From Mucilaginibacter_A sp964236465 (GTDB lineage: Bacteria > Bacteroidota > Bacteroidia > Sphingobacteriales > Sphingobacteriaceae): 64,000 nt of DNA. Under the pieces are notes generated by a model. That model searched no databases. It was not told the origin of the DNA and was given only the letters and a program-made list of their open reading frames with translations. Shown in pieces: positions 25,997-35,106 of this stretch (its first letter is position 1; every line of letters starts with the position of its first letter). The position numbers and the translations under genes were made by a program. The stretch is taken from assembly GCA_964236465.1 (NCBI GenBank), contig CAXSBZ010000006.1:70633-134632 (forward strand), given 5' to 3'.

Positions 25997-26152
25997 AAAA
26001 GAAGTATATTTTGTTGGGCAAGATAGTCAATGGCTATCAGCTTTCGGTTGTCAGCAATTAGCTTCTTGCAAAATTACAATCTGTTTTTGAAGATAGAATT
26101 TGTTTAGACATTTTAGCTGATTACTGACAGCTAATACCTGAAAGCCTTTCTC

Positions 26153-28534
26153 CTATTCACTCCTCAAACTCTTCACCGGGTTAGCCAATGCTGCTTTTAT
26201 CGCCTGAAAACTGACGGTGGCCAGAGCGATAACTACAGCAACTAAACCAGCAAATGCAAACATCCACCATGTTATACTTGTACGGTAAGCAAATCCGTGT
26301 AACCATTTGCTCATAAAAAACCAAGCAACAGGCGAAGCAATAACAAATGCGATCACAACTAATTTTAAAAAATCAACTGAAAGAAGACTAACAATATTTG
26401 AAACACCTGCACCCAAAACCTTTCGGACACCAATTTCTTTTTTGCGTTGAATTGTACTGTAAGACGCAAGGCCGAGCAACCCGAGGCAGGAAATAAAAAT
26501 TGCAAGAATAGCGAAATTAAAAAACAAAGTTCCAAACCTGTCTTCTGCTCGGTATTGTTGATCAAAGGTTTCGTCAAGAAAAGTATAATCAAATGGTCTT
26601 GTGGGAATGACTTGGCTCCATTTTGATTGAATTGCTTTTATGGTTGCAGGTAAATTGTTGGTTGCAACTTTTATAGAAAGCAATGAACAATTATTTGTAT
26701 CAATGCGTAAAGACATAGGTTTTATAGCGTCTTGCAACCCTTGATAATGAAAATCTTTTACTACGCCTATAATTTTACCTTTTCTTCCCCATTGCTCAAA
26801 ATTTTTACCTATTGCTTGCTGGGCTAAATTGTAGCCTAAACTTTTCACTGCAGTTTCATTGATTACCATTGCCTGTGTTGTATCGGTAGCAAATGCTTTT
26901 GAAAAGCCGCGCCCTGCAACTAATTTTAATTCATATTGTTTCATGTAATTGAAGTCAACAGACGTTACATCAAGGTTGGTAATTTGCATATCTCCTGTTT
27001 TATCTTCCACTTTAGAGTAGGCAGTACTCGTACCACCCCCGGGTACAGATGATGAAAATGATGTTGCTAAAATACCGGGTACAGATGAAAGCGATTGTTT
27101 AAAAGCATCTTTATTTTTGTCGAAATTAGTTTCGATAATCATGGTTTGATCTTTATTAAAACCAAGGTCTTGGCTTCTCATGTAACTAAGTTGAGTGTAC
27201 ACAATTACAGTTCCTATTATCAAAACAGTAGATATAGTAAATTGAAAGACTACCAAACCTTTTCTCAATAGTACTCCTTTAGTGCCTGTTGAAAAATGGC
27301 CTTTAAGCACTTTGATAGGTTGAAATGAAGACAATACTAATGCAGGATAAAAACCTGCAATGGTGCCAATTACAACAGAAATAGAGAAAAGACTAATAAT
27401 ATATGAAGGGTGATAAAAAAAAGCGGTACTTACTTGCTTACCTGCAAGTTCATTAAACAATGGTAACAGCAATGCACATAACAGAATAACTACAACAAAA
27501 GCCATTAAAGTAATAACTAAACTTTCACCTACAAACTGTTTTACCAGTTGGAATTTTCCAGCACCCGATACTTTGCGGATACCAACTTCTTTGGCTCGTT
27601 CTGCACTTCGTGCTGTAGTAAGATTAATGAAATTAATACATGCAATCAATAAAATAAAAATGGCGATAATAGAGAAAATGTAAATGTTAGTTATATTTCC
27701 TGTTTTACTGTTATCTCTTGTCGAATACAGATATACATCCCTCAACGGCTCAAGGAAGAAATTCATTTTGACTTGATGATCTTTCAATTCTTTACCATCG
27801 TGTAATTCTGCAAATGCCGGAAACTTTGCAGCCAAGATTTTTGGATTAGTTCCCGGCTTCAACAATAAATAAGAAGTTAAACTGGAGCCGCCCCATGCGC
27901 TGTCTGATGATTGTTTATAAATCTTTCGTTCGGACGACAAAGACACAATCATGTCTGCCTTTACTTGTGAATTTTCAGGTATATCTTTCATTACACCTGT
28001 GATGGTTGCATTTATTGCATCACCAGTAAGCATTATATTTTGTCCGATCGGATTGCTATCACCAAAATATTTTCTTGCAGTAGTTTGAGAAAAAACAACA
28101 CTCAGTGGTTCTTTTAATACCGTGTTCTTATCACCATATACTAGCGGAAAATCAAATATCTTGAACAAGGTAGAATCAGCCATTATTGAATTTTTTTCCT
28201 GAAACTTATCATTGCCTTTTCTAACTAAAAAACTTTGACTACTAATCCGCACTACTGATTCTACCTCAGGAAAATCTCGTTGCATATTTATAGCAACAGC
28301 CCCGGAAGTCGAATTCCATTGAAGCAAATCAGTTGGGGTTTTTATATCGGTAACAATCCTATAAATTCTATCAGCTTTTGCATTGAAAGCATCGTAGTTG
28401 ACCTCAAAATGAACATATAGGTATATAAGAAAGCAACCAGTCATTCCTACTGCTAAACCCATAACATTAATTAGGGAATAAACTTTGTGTTTCCACAAGT
28501 TCCGCCAAGCGATTTTAAAATAGTTTTTGATCAT
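26153..28534 (-). CDS. MacB/FtsX-type ABC transporter permease 1
   Basis: 793 residues. Architecture shared by all twelve paralogues here: a cytoplasmic N-tail with WRN..K, TM1 (about 20-42), a MacB-like periplasmic domain (45-280), an FtsX block with three helices (285-405), a further helix near 430, a second periplasmic domain (450-665) and a second FtsX block (670-785). Each FtsX block follows its first helix with a cytoplasmic motif, here RAKEVGIRKVSGA and RKKEIGVRKVLGA, the likely ATPase contact. No ATPase is encoded next to it. Ends ALANPVKSLRSE. Third permease of the minus-strand run, followed by the regulator gene. Confidence 0.93.
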   Translation of the reverse strand: MIKNYFKIAWRNLWKHKVYSLINVMGLAVGMTGCFLIYLYVHFEVNYDAFNAKADRIYRIVTDIKTPTDLLQWNSTSGAVAINMQRDFPEVESVVRISSQSFLVRKGNDKFQEKNSIMADSTLFKIFDFPLVYGDKNTVLKEPLSVVFSQTTARKYFGDSNPIGQNIMLTGDAINATITGVMKDIPENSQVKADMIVSLSSERKIYKQSSDSAWGGSSLTSYLLLKPGTNPKILAAKFPAFAELHDGKELKDHQVKMNFFLEPLRDVYLYSTRDNSKTGNITNIYIFSIIAIFILLIACINFINLTTARSAERAKEVGIRKVSGAGKFQLVKQFVGESLVITLMAFVVVILLCALLLPLFNELAGKQVSTAFFYHPSYIISLFSISVVIGTIAGFYPALVLSSFQPIKVLKGHFSTGTKGVLLRKGLVVFQFTISTVLIIGTVIVYTQLSYMRSQDLGFNKDQTMIIETNFDKNKDAFKQSLSSVPGILATSFSSSVPGGGTSTAYSKVEDKTGDMQITNLDVTSVDFNYMKQYELKLVAGRGFSKAFATDTTQAMVINETAVKSLGYNLAQQAIGKNFEQWGRKGKIIGVVKDFHYQGLQDAIKPMSLRIDTNNCSLLSIKVATNNLPATIKAIQSKWSQVIPTRPFDYTFLDETFDQQYRAEDRFGTLFFNFAILAIFISCLGLLGLASYSTIQRKKEIGVRKVLGAGVSNIVSLLSVDFLKLVVIAFVIASPVAWFFMSKWLHGFAYRTSITWWMFAFAGLVAVVIALATVSFQAIKAALANPVKSLRSE

Positions 28535-28627
28535 AATTTTGGTTTTTATAATAATGCTTCTTTTATCGGTGTTTTTTAGGTGCGAGGTAAGAGGCTTTGC
28601 AAATTGCTCCTACCTCTAACTCCAAAC

Positions 28628-31012
28628 CTATTCACTCCTTAAACTCTTCACCGGATTAGCCAATGCTGCTTTTATCGCCTGAAAACTGACGGTGATTAAG
28701 GTGATGATGATAGCACCGACAGCCGTAATCAGGAAAACCCAAATGGAAATGCCAGTTCGATATTCGTAATGCTGCAGCCACTGGTGCATAAAATAGTAAG
28801 CAATTGGCGTAGAAATGCACAAAGAAATTAGGATTAGGCTGATAAATTCTTTAGAGAGTAAAGTCCAAAGGTTAAATACGGTTGCCCCTAATACTTTTCT
28901 GACACCGATTTCTTTTGTTCGCTGTTCAGCCATAAAAGATGCCATCCCAAACAAACCTAAGCAGGAAATTAAAATAGCAAGAATTGAGAAAAAACCGGAA
29001 AGTTTGCCGATGCGTTGTTCGTCGTCAAACTTCTTTTCATACTCTTCATCCACAAACTTATATACAAAAGGCTGCGATGGATTGTACCTTTTAAAAACGC
29101 TTTCTATTTTGTCGATCGCATCATGAGAATTTGCAGAAGCATTAATCCTCACATTCAAAACCCCTTCTGTACTTTTACTTATTACAAAAACGGTACGATC
29201 CACAGGTTCGTAAGGAGATTGCATCAACAAATCTTTAATTACACCAACAACATGAAAAGGTTTACCGTCCCAATTGATGGTTTCGCCAACCGGGTTCTGC
29301 AAATTCATGAATTTTACAGCTGTCTCGTTTAAGATAATCCCTGAGGAATCGGTTAAGAAACTTCTTGAAAAATCACGTCCTTCTTTTACCTTCCAATTAA
29401 CCGTTTTTCCAAAATCATTTGACACGTAAACTACACCAAAATTACCTTGCAGAGCAGGGCTTTTTCCTTTCCAATCGAATCCATTATCGTTTTCATTAAC
29501 ATAAGTGGTTGCACTGGATGATTCTGCAATTTCTGATACTACACCTGCGTTTTTTAGCTCATTTCTAATTGCATCAAAGTGCTTATGTATTTCATCAGTT
29601 GCTATTGGTATAATTATTAAACCATTCCGACTATAACCTACCGGTCTATTTTTGGCAAATTCTATTTGCTGAAAAATGATAATTGTCCCAACAATTAAAA
29701 TCACCGATACCGAAAACTGTAGTACAACCAGTATTTTACGTGGCAACGCGGCAAAACGATCTGTTTTGAATGTTCCTTTCAAAACTTTAACAGGCTTAAA
29801 AGATGATAAATACAATGCCGGATAGCTTCCTGCCAGCACACCGGTTATTAGGGTGAAGCAAAATCCTGACATCCAAAATAGTGGATTACTCCATAAAATA
29901 GCTGTCTTTTTATCGGCAACTTCATTAAATAATGGTAGTGCCTGTTGTACCAAAATCAAAGCCAATACAAAAGAGAACATGGAGATTAATAATGATTCGG
30001 ATAAAAATTGACCAATCAATTGTATGCGCAGAGAACCTACTGCCTTGCGGATACCAACTTCCTTGGCACGTTTTTCTGAACGTGCGGTACTTAAATTCAT
30101 GAAATTGATGCAGGCAAGTAGTAACACAAAAAAACCAATCATCCCGAAAAGCCACACAAATTGTATTCTTCCACCCGTGTTGATCCCATTTTTAAATTCA
30201 GAATATAGATGCAAGTTGCGCATAGGCTGCAAAAAAACCACCGGTTTAAAAGCAGCATCTTCTGCTTTTACCCGCTTTAGTTTTACATCTTTAATTTTTG
30301 CTGAAATCTTTTCTAAATCAGCATGATCTGTTAATTGCACCCATGCTTGAAATGAATTAGCGCGCCAAGGATTAGTTACTTTTTCCTCCCATTTATTATT
30401 ATCAATATACAAATTCCAGGGAGCGATAAATAACAATGTCTTAAACTCTGAGTTGTATGGAAAATCTGCATAAACGCCACTTACTTTCACATCAAATTTT
30501 GAGTCAATTTTAATGCGATGATTCATTGGATCTGCATTGCCAAACAAAGCCTTCGCTGTGGTTTTAGAAAGAATTATGGAATGACTATCCTGTAAAGCAG
30601 AAGCTGACCCTTCCAACATCTTCATGGAAAGCATTTGGATAATTTGTGGCTCAAAGAAATTCCCGCTTTGGGTTATCATCTTTTCGCCAAAAGCTAAAAT
30701 ATGATCATTTGTCCAACCGGACATGGAAACGGACTTAAAATCACCGCCATAATTTTTGCGGAGTTCCTCCCCAATCAAATACGGTAAAGAAGTTTGACTG
30801 CCCGTTTCACCATTTAAGGTTTGGTGCTGCATTACCTGAGCAATTTGCCTATAATTATTGAACGATTTGTTGTAAGATAATTCATCATAAACCCAAAGTC
30901 CAATCAGCATGGCTACGGCCATCCCAACAGCTAAACCAATAATGTTAATGGCCGAATAAACTTTGTTTTTGATGAGGTTGCGCCAGGCGATCTTTAAATA
31001 ATTCTTAAACAT
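28628..31012 (-). CDS. MacB/FtsX-type ABC transporter permease 2
   Basis: 794 residues, start MFKNYLKIAWRNLIKNKVY. Cytoplasmic motifs are RAKEVGIRKAVGS and RTKEIGVRKVLGA. The first periplasmic domain contains a GGDFKSVSMSGW block that differs from its neighbours, so it probably recognises a different ligand. The spacer to permease 1 (93 bp) holds the dispersed motif at 28555 and a GAGGT-type hairpin repeat. Complete, ends LRSE. Confidence 0.93.
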   Translation of the reverse strand: MFKNYLKIAWRNLIKNKVYSAINIIGLAVGMAVAMLIGLWVYDELSYNKSFNNYRQIAQVMQHQTLNGETGSQTSLPYLIGEELRKNYGGDFKSVSMSGWTNDHILAFGEKMITQSGNFFEPQIIQMLSMKMLEGSASALQDSHSIILSKTTAKALFGNADPMNHRIKIDSKFDVKVSGVYADFPYNSEFKTLLFIAPWNLYIDNNKWEEKVTNPWRANSFQAWVQLTDHADLEKISAKIKDVKLKRVKAEDAAFKPVVFLQPMRNLHLYSEFKNGINTGGRIQFVWLFGMIGFFVLLLACINFMNLSTARSEKRAKEVGIRKAVGSLRIQLIGQFLSESLLISMFSFVLALILVQQALPLFNEVADKKTAILWSNPLFWMSGFCFTLITGVLAGSYPALYLSSFKPVKVLKGTFKTDRFAALPRKILVVLQFSVSVILIVGTIIIFQQIEFAKNRPVGYSRNGLIIIPIATDEIHKHFDAIRNELKNAGVVSEIAESSSATTYVNENDNGFDWKGKSPALQGNFGVVYVSNDFGKTVNWKVKEGRDFSRSFLTDSSGIILNETAVKFMNLQNPVGETINWDGKPFHVVGVIKDLLMQSPYEPVDRTVFVISKSTEGVLNVRINASANSHDAIDKIESVFKRYNPSQPFVYKFVDEEYEKKFDDEQRIGKLSGFFSILAILISCLGLFGMASFMAEQRTKEIGVRKVLGATVFNLWTLLSKEFISLILISLCISTPIAYYFMHQWLQHYEYRTGISIWVFLITAVGAIIITLITVSFQAIKAALANPVKSLRSE

Positions 31013-31102
31013 AATTTTTAGTTTTATAGCTTTCAGTCAATAATTCAATGCTTCTTTTATCGGTATATTTTCTGCCTTCCGGAGAAAATTTGGGTGAGGC
31101 TT

Positions 31103-33469
31103 TTACTCTGATCGCAAACTCTTCACCGGATTGGCCAATGCTGCTTTTATCGCCTGAAAACTGACGGTGAGCAAAGCGATAACGATGGCAAGCATTCCGG
31201 CTGTAAAAAACGTTAACCAACTGATGTTGATTTTATAAGAAAAATCTTGCAGCCATTGGTGCATAAAATACCAACTTATGGGTACAGCAATTGCTATGGC
31301 AACTACTACTAAGGCAACAAAATCTTTGGTAAGTAACTGAATCAGGCTGCCTACACTTGCGCCCAACACTTTCCGGATGCCAATTTCTTTGTTGCGGTTT
31401 TGGGCCATGTAGGCAGCCAAACCAAACAAACCGAGGCAGGAAATGGCAATGGTCAATCCGGCAAACAGTGCCGCCAGGTTGCCTGTCCTTTCTTCTTCTT
31501 TAAACTTCTGGCCATATTCCTGATCGACAAACTGGTACTCAAAAGGGTAAGCCGGATTGTATTTTTTAAATATAGCTTCGACTGCTTTTAAGCTTTTTGA
31601 CACAGAAGTTTGATTGTTTAACCTAATTAGCATATTGCCGTAATACCAGCTTTTTGTACCATAAACCACCATTGGAAATACAGCTTGATAAGGTGAGCCG
31701 ACAATAAAATCTTTAAAAACACCTATTATTTTTAATGATTTATTGTTGGCTGAAATGGTTTGGCCAATCGGGTTTTTTAGTTTCATCCAGTCAATGGCGG
31801 TGGCATTTAGCAGTACCGCATCGCTGTCTGTAGGATAATTTTTAAGGTCAATGTCCCTTCCTGCAATCAGCTTTAAACCCATTGTTTTAACAAAATCACC
31901 CATGCTGGCAAACTGCGTAAAAGGTATTTTTGCATAATCCGGGTTGTGGTCTCCCCATTGCAAACCTTGCGAAGTGCTGCCATCTACCGTAACTGTCATG
32001 CTGGTTTTACTAACAGCAGAAGCAATCCCCTGGCTAATAAGATCGTTCTTGATCAGCTCAAAGTTTTTTGCGATATCTCCGGTAATTGGATGTTCCAGCA
32101 GCTTATCTTGAACATAACCACTGTCGCGTTCCTGAGTGTATTTTATTTGTTGATAAATGATTAGGGTAGATACAATCAAAACAATAGCAATGGTAAACTG
32201 AACGATGACAAGCAGTTTTCGAGGCGTAACAACTTGGTTTTTATCTTTAAATAACCCTTTTAATACGCGTACGGGTTTAAAAGCCGACAAATAAAAAGCC
32301 GGATAACTTCCTGCAAGCAGTCCTGTAATCAAAATAAAACCAACACCCGCTAGCCAAAAAACAGGATTTCCATATTCTACAAGCAGTTTTTTATCCGTTA
32401 AATGGTTAAAGGCTGGTAAACAAAGCTGGACGATGATTAGGGCAATTATTCCAGCGATAAAAGTGATGAGGATCGATTCAGTCAGAAATTGTTCAATCAG
32501 GCTAAATCTGTTTGCGCCAATGGTTTTACGCAGCCCAACTTCTTTTGCCCGCTTTTCGCTTTGGGCCGTACTCAAATTCATGAAATTGATACAAGCAATC
32601 AGCAAAATCAAACAAGCAATAATAAACAACAGCCTAACGGTTTCTATTCGCCCGCCAGCTACTTTTCCATTCTCAAACCGAGAATATAAATGCCATTTGC
32701 TGGCCGGGTGCAAAAATACTTCTTCCTCCGTTGTTGGGTCATGCTTTAATACCAGGTTTTTTATTTTTTGATCAACCAACATTTCAGAAGCATCAGGCTG
32801 TAATTGTACGTAAGTATTATAGCTGTTGGTATTCCATTTGGTTTCATCCATAGCAGTTCGCTGGTTACCTGCTAACGATGTCAAATATTCAAAGTCAAAT
32901 TGTGTATTGTTAGGCAAATCTTTCAGTACACCAGTTACCTTATACGCGGTTTTGTTATCCAGTTTTACAATTTTGCCGACGGGATTTTGATTGCCAAATA
33001 TTTTGATTGCTAAAGTTTGGGTAAACACAACGCTGTTAACATCATCTAAAGCTTGCAATGCGCTGCCTTGTAATAAGGGAAAGCTAAACATGGTTAAAAA
33101 AGGCTTATCCACATCTAAACCGGTAGCTTTGATGCTTTTATCAGCAAAACTAAATAACCGGGGAGTAGGCCAGGTAACACGTGCAACCGACTTAACTTCC
33201 GGAAACGCCCGCTTTAACTCTGGAGCGATAGCACCGGAAGTAACATCCCAAGCACCAACTTGTTGTCCTTTTGGCGTGTTCCGGTTCCACACTTTATACA
33301 ACGTGTCTTTGTTTTTATGGAACTGGTCGAAGCTCAATTCATTCTGTATCCATTCAAAAATTAAAATCGCTCCAGCCATACCAATTGCCAAGCCAATAAT
33401 ATTAATGATGGAAAAAGCTTTATTGCGGATCAGGTTCCGCCAGGCGATTTTAAAATAGTTTTTGATCAT
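31103..33469 (-). CDS. MacB/FtsX-type ABC transporter permease 3 (first of minus run)
   Basis: 788 residues, start MIKNYFKIAWRNLIRNKAF. Motifs RAKEVGLRKTIGA and RNKEIGIRKVLGA. It is the promoter-proximal gene of the minus-strand run 33469 to 24638. Upstream lie a sigma-54-like GG element (33541) and the paired dyads at 33596-33632. Its 3' end keeps the shared tail but uses a different final codon set (CGATCAGAGTAA) from most paralogues. Confidence 0.93.
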   Translation of the reverse strand: MIKNYFKIAWRNLIRNKAFSIINIIGLAIGMAGAILIFEWIQNELSFDQFHKNKDTLYKVWNRNTPKGQQVGAWDVTSGAIAPELKRAFPEVKSVARVTWPTPRLFSFADKSIKATGLDVDKPFLTMFSFPLLQGSALQALDDVNSVVFTQTLAIKIFGNQNPVGKIVKLDNKTAYKVTGVLKDLPNNTQFDFEYLTSLAGNQRTAMDETKWNTNSYNTYVQLQPDASEMLVDQKIKNLVLKHDPTTEEEVFLHPASKWHLYSRFENGKVAGGRIETVRLLFIIACLILLIACINFMNLSTAQSEKRAKEVGLRKTIGANRFSLIEQFLTESILITFIAGIIALIIVQLCLPAFNHLTDKKLLVEYGNPVFWLAGVGFILITGLLAGSYPAFYLSAFKPVRVLKGLFKDKNQVVTPRKLLVIVQFTIAIVLIVSTLIIYQQIKYTQERDSGYVQDKLLEHPITGDIAKNFELIKNDLISQGIASAVSKTSMTVTVDGSTSQGLQWGDHNPDYAKIPFTQFASMGDFVKTMGLKLIAGRDIDLKNYPTDSDAVLLNATAIDWMKLKNPIGQTISANNKSLKIIGVFKDFIVGSPYQAVFPMVVYGTKSWYYGNMLIRLNNQTSVSKSLKAVEAIFKKYNPAYPFEYQFVDQEYGQKFKEEERTGNLAALFAGLTIAISCLGLFGLAAYMAQNRNKEIGIRKVLGASVGSLIQLLTKDFVALVVVAIAIAVPISWYFMHQWLQDFSYKINISWLTFFTAGMLAIVIALLTVSFQAIKAALANPVKSLRSE

Positions 33470-33528
33470 GGTTTTGAGGTATGAGGTAACAGGTTTGAGG
33501 CAATAGCAAATTGTTTGTTGTTACATCA

Positions 33529-33544
33529 CCACAACTGATACCAA
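33529..33544 (-). promoter_or_regulatory. Sigma-54-like promoter of the minus permease run
   Basis: On the minus strand TTGGTATCAGTTGTGG places a GG 54 bp downstream of the second dyad and about 72 bp before the permease 3 start. The -12 part (TTGTGG) is a weak match to TTGCA. Called mainly because three other promoters have GG at the same distance from paired dyads. Confidence 0.4.
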
Positions 33545-33595
33545 TTCTATAAACACCTGTAAATCAACAATCTTTCTATTCTCTGCCTAAAAAAT

Positions 33596-33632
33596 TGTTC
33601 GCCTTCGTACAGCCATTGTCCGTTTCCGAACA
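33596..33632 (-). promoter_or_regulatory. Paired dyads (candidate NtrC-type UAS), site D
   Basis: TGTTCGCCTTCGTACA (33596-33611) and TGTCCGTTTCCGAACA (33617-33632) are both 6-4-6 dyads of the form TGTYCG-N4-CGNACA, 21 bp apart start to start. They lie upstream of the minus-strand permease run. The same arrangement recurs at 34947, 51145 and 53306. Confidence 0.6.
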
Positions 33633-33673
33633 GTTTGATACTGTTTTTATCACCTATAAAATGGTGTTCAAAC

Positions 33674-33709
33674 AAAAAGCCGGGAACAACTTAATTGTCC
33701 CGGCTTTTT
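33674..33709. terminator. Terminator of the aldo/keto reductase gene
   Basis: AAAAAGCCGGGA and TCCCGGCTTTTT are perfect 12-nt arms around a 12-nt loop, functional in either direction. It lies just after the minus-strand reductase stop. Confidence 0.85.
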
Positions 33710-33725
33710 AAGTTTGTCTATAAAT

Positions 33726-34745
33726 TTAATTTTTTCGGTCTCCAGACATGGCATCAACCACATTGCCCGGATATTCTGAAGGCAATCGGCTTGCTTCATC
33801 CAGTTGCTGCAGTTCTGCTTCGATAAATTGTATATCTATAGATTTGAAGTTATCTTCCAGCTGTGTTAGCTTATTTGCACCGATGATGACACTGGTAACG
33901 GCCGGTTGCCAAAGCAGCCAGGCCAAAGCCAGTTGCGCAACGGTGGCACCTTTGCTTTCGGCCATTGGCTGCAAAATATCCAGCACTTTGTAAGCACGTT
34001 CAATCACCGGAGGCTGGATATTGAAACCGGCCAGCCGTCCTTTTTGGTCTTCTGCTTCCTGCCTGGTATATTTTCCGGAGAGCAATCCACCATACAGCGG
34101 ACTCCAAACCAACAATCCCAACTGCTGATCTTTTAGTAGTGGGATCAATTCCCTTTCTACATCGCGTGTAGCCACAGAATATTGGGCTTGAAGCGATACA
34201 AATTTTTCGACGTGGTTATAGGTAGAATAGCCCAGTGCTTTCATCAAATGCCAGGCGGCCACGTTGCTGGCACCGATATAACGCACTTTTCCGCTGCGCA
34301 CCAAATCATCCAAAGCCCGCAAAGTTTCTTCAATCGGCGTGAGCGGATCAGAACTATGAATCTGGTAAAGATCAATATAATCAGTACCGAGCCGCTTCAA
34401 ACTTGCTTCTGCCTGCGCCATAATATGCTTGCGCGAAAGCCCGCGGTCATTCTGCCCAGCTCCCATCCCGGCACGTACTTTAGTCGCAATCACCAAATCA
34501 TCGCGCTTTAATTCAAGGTTTCGGATGCTTTGGCCAATCATTTCTTCTGATAGCCCGGTAGAATAAACATTTGCCGTATCGATAAAATTAAGGCCTGCAT
34601 CTGTAGCAAATTTCATCTGCTCATCTACCGCCGGCTGATCAAGGTTGCCCATGACTTTAAAATGGCCGCGGCCGCCAAAATTCATCGTGCCCAAACACAA
34701 TGTAGAAACCTTTAAACCCGTACTGCCTAATACTTTATATTTCAT
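33726..34745 (-). CDS. Aldo/keto reductase
   Basis: About 339 residues from the ATG at 34745, where the family start MKYKVLGSTGLKVSTLCLG begins; an upstream in-frame extension of 23 codons is not family-like. NADPH-dependent reduction of aldehydes or ketones. Visible are FIDTANVYSTGLSEE (catalytic Asp and Tyr), a Lys in VIATKVR, the catalytic His region YIDLYQIHSSDP and IGASNVAAW. It lies between the divergent permease promoters. Its substrate and relation to the transporter genes are unknown. Confidence 0.92.
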   Translation of the reverse strand: MKYKVLGSTGLKVSTLCLGTMNFGGRGHFKVMGNLDQPAVDEQMKFATDAGLNFIDTANVYSTGLSEEMIGQSIRNLELKRDDLVIATKVRAGMGAGQNDRGLSRKHIMAQAEASLKRLGTDYIDLYQIHSSDPLTPIEETLRALDDLVRSGKVRYIGASNVAAWHLMKALGYSTYNHVEKFVSLQAQYSVATRDVERELIPLLKDQQLGLLVWSPLYGGLLSGKYTRQEAEDQKGRLAGFNIQPPVIERAYKVLDILQPMAESKGATVAQLALAWLLWQPAVTSVIIGANKLTQLEDNFKSIDIQFIEAELQQLDEASRLPSEYPGNVVDAMSGDRKN

Positions 34746-34946
34746 TTTTTTGGTTTTTAAATTGGTGAGGACAGCCAATATGCTTCTTTTGCCATCTATA
34801 AATCTGCATATCATTTTTTAGGTGATAAAAACAGCAAGCAATAAATTGAATGAAATTTGTTGTCTTTAATCAAACGCTTTCTAACAGAATTGTTTTCGTG
34901 TACTTCTTCTACCAACCCAAAATTGTTCGCCAAAATTTGCCCGCAC

Positions 34947-34985
34947 TGTATCAAAACCGAACACTACCTGTAATACAAACGCACA
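34947..34985 (+). promoter_or_regulatory. Paired dyads (candidate NtrC-type UAS), site A
   Basis: TGTATCAAAACCGAACA (34947-34963) and TGTAATACAAACGCACA (34969-34985), 22 bp apart start to start. The first keeps the conserved right half CCGAACA; the second is weaker. An extra left half TGTTCG lies at 34924. Confidence 0.55.
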
Positions 34986-35038
34986 GGCGGATGCTTCTTT
35001 TATCAGCTAAAAAACTGTATTTCAATTATTTAAGTTGA

Positions 35039-35053
35039 TGGCACAGCTTTGCC
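35039..35053 (+). promoter_or_regulatory. Sigma-54-like promoter of the adaptor operon
   Basis: TGGCACAGCTTTGCC resembles TGGCACG-N4-TTGC but with the GG-to-GC distance one base short. The GG is 55 bp after the second dyad of site A, the same as at 53399. Confidence 0.45.
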
Positions 35054-35106
35054 TATACAAACAGCAAAATACCGAACACCAAAAAATACCTGATAAAAAC
35101 AGCATC

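Larger units (their letters stand above)
34746..35106 (+). other. Promoter region of the adaptor-ATPase-permease genes
   Basis: No gene is supported in this stretch. It holds a motif variant (34781, 34823), the full motif on the minus strand (34992), the paired dyads of site A, a sigma-54-like GG element and a motif variant GATAAAAACAGCAT directly before the adaptor start. Confidence 0.6.

Noticed and set aside
35039..35053. Perfect sigma-54 promoter call
   Set aside because: GG-to-GC distance is one base short of the strict 10-bp spacing, so it is reported only as sigma-54-like.
35035..35106. N-terminal extension of the adaptor to a TTG start
   Set aside because: The extension translates the sigma-54-like element and a motif variant; the family start VDRVIEKKKW begins at GTG 35107.
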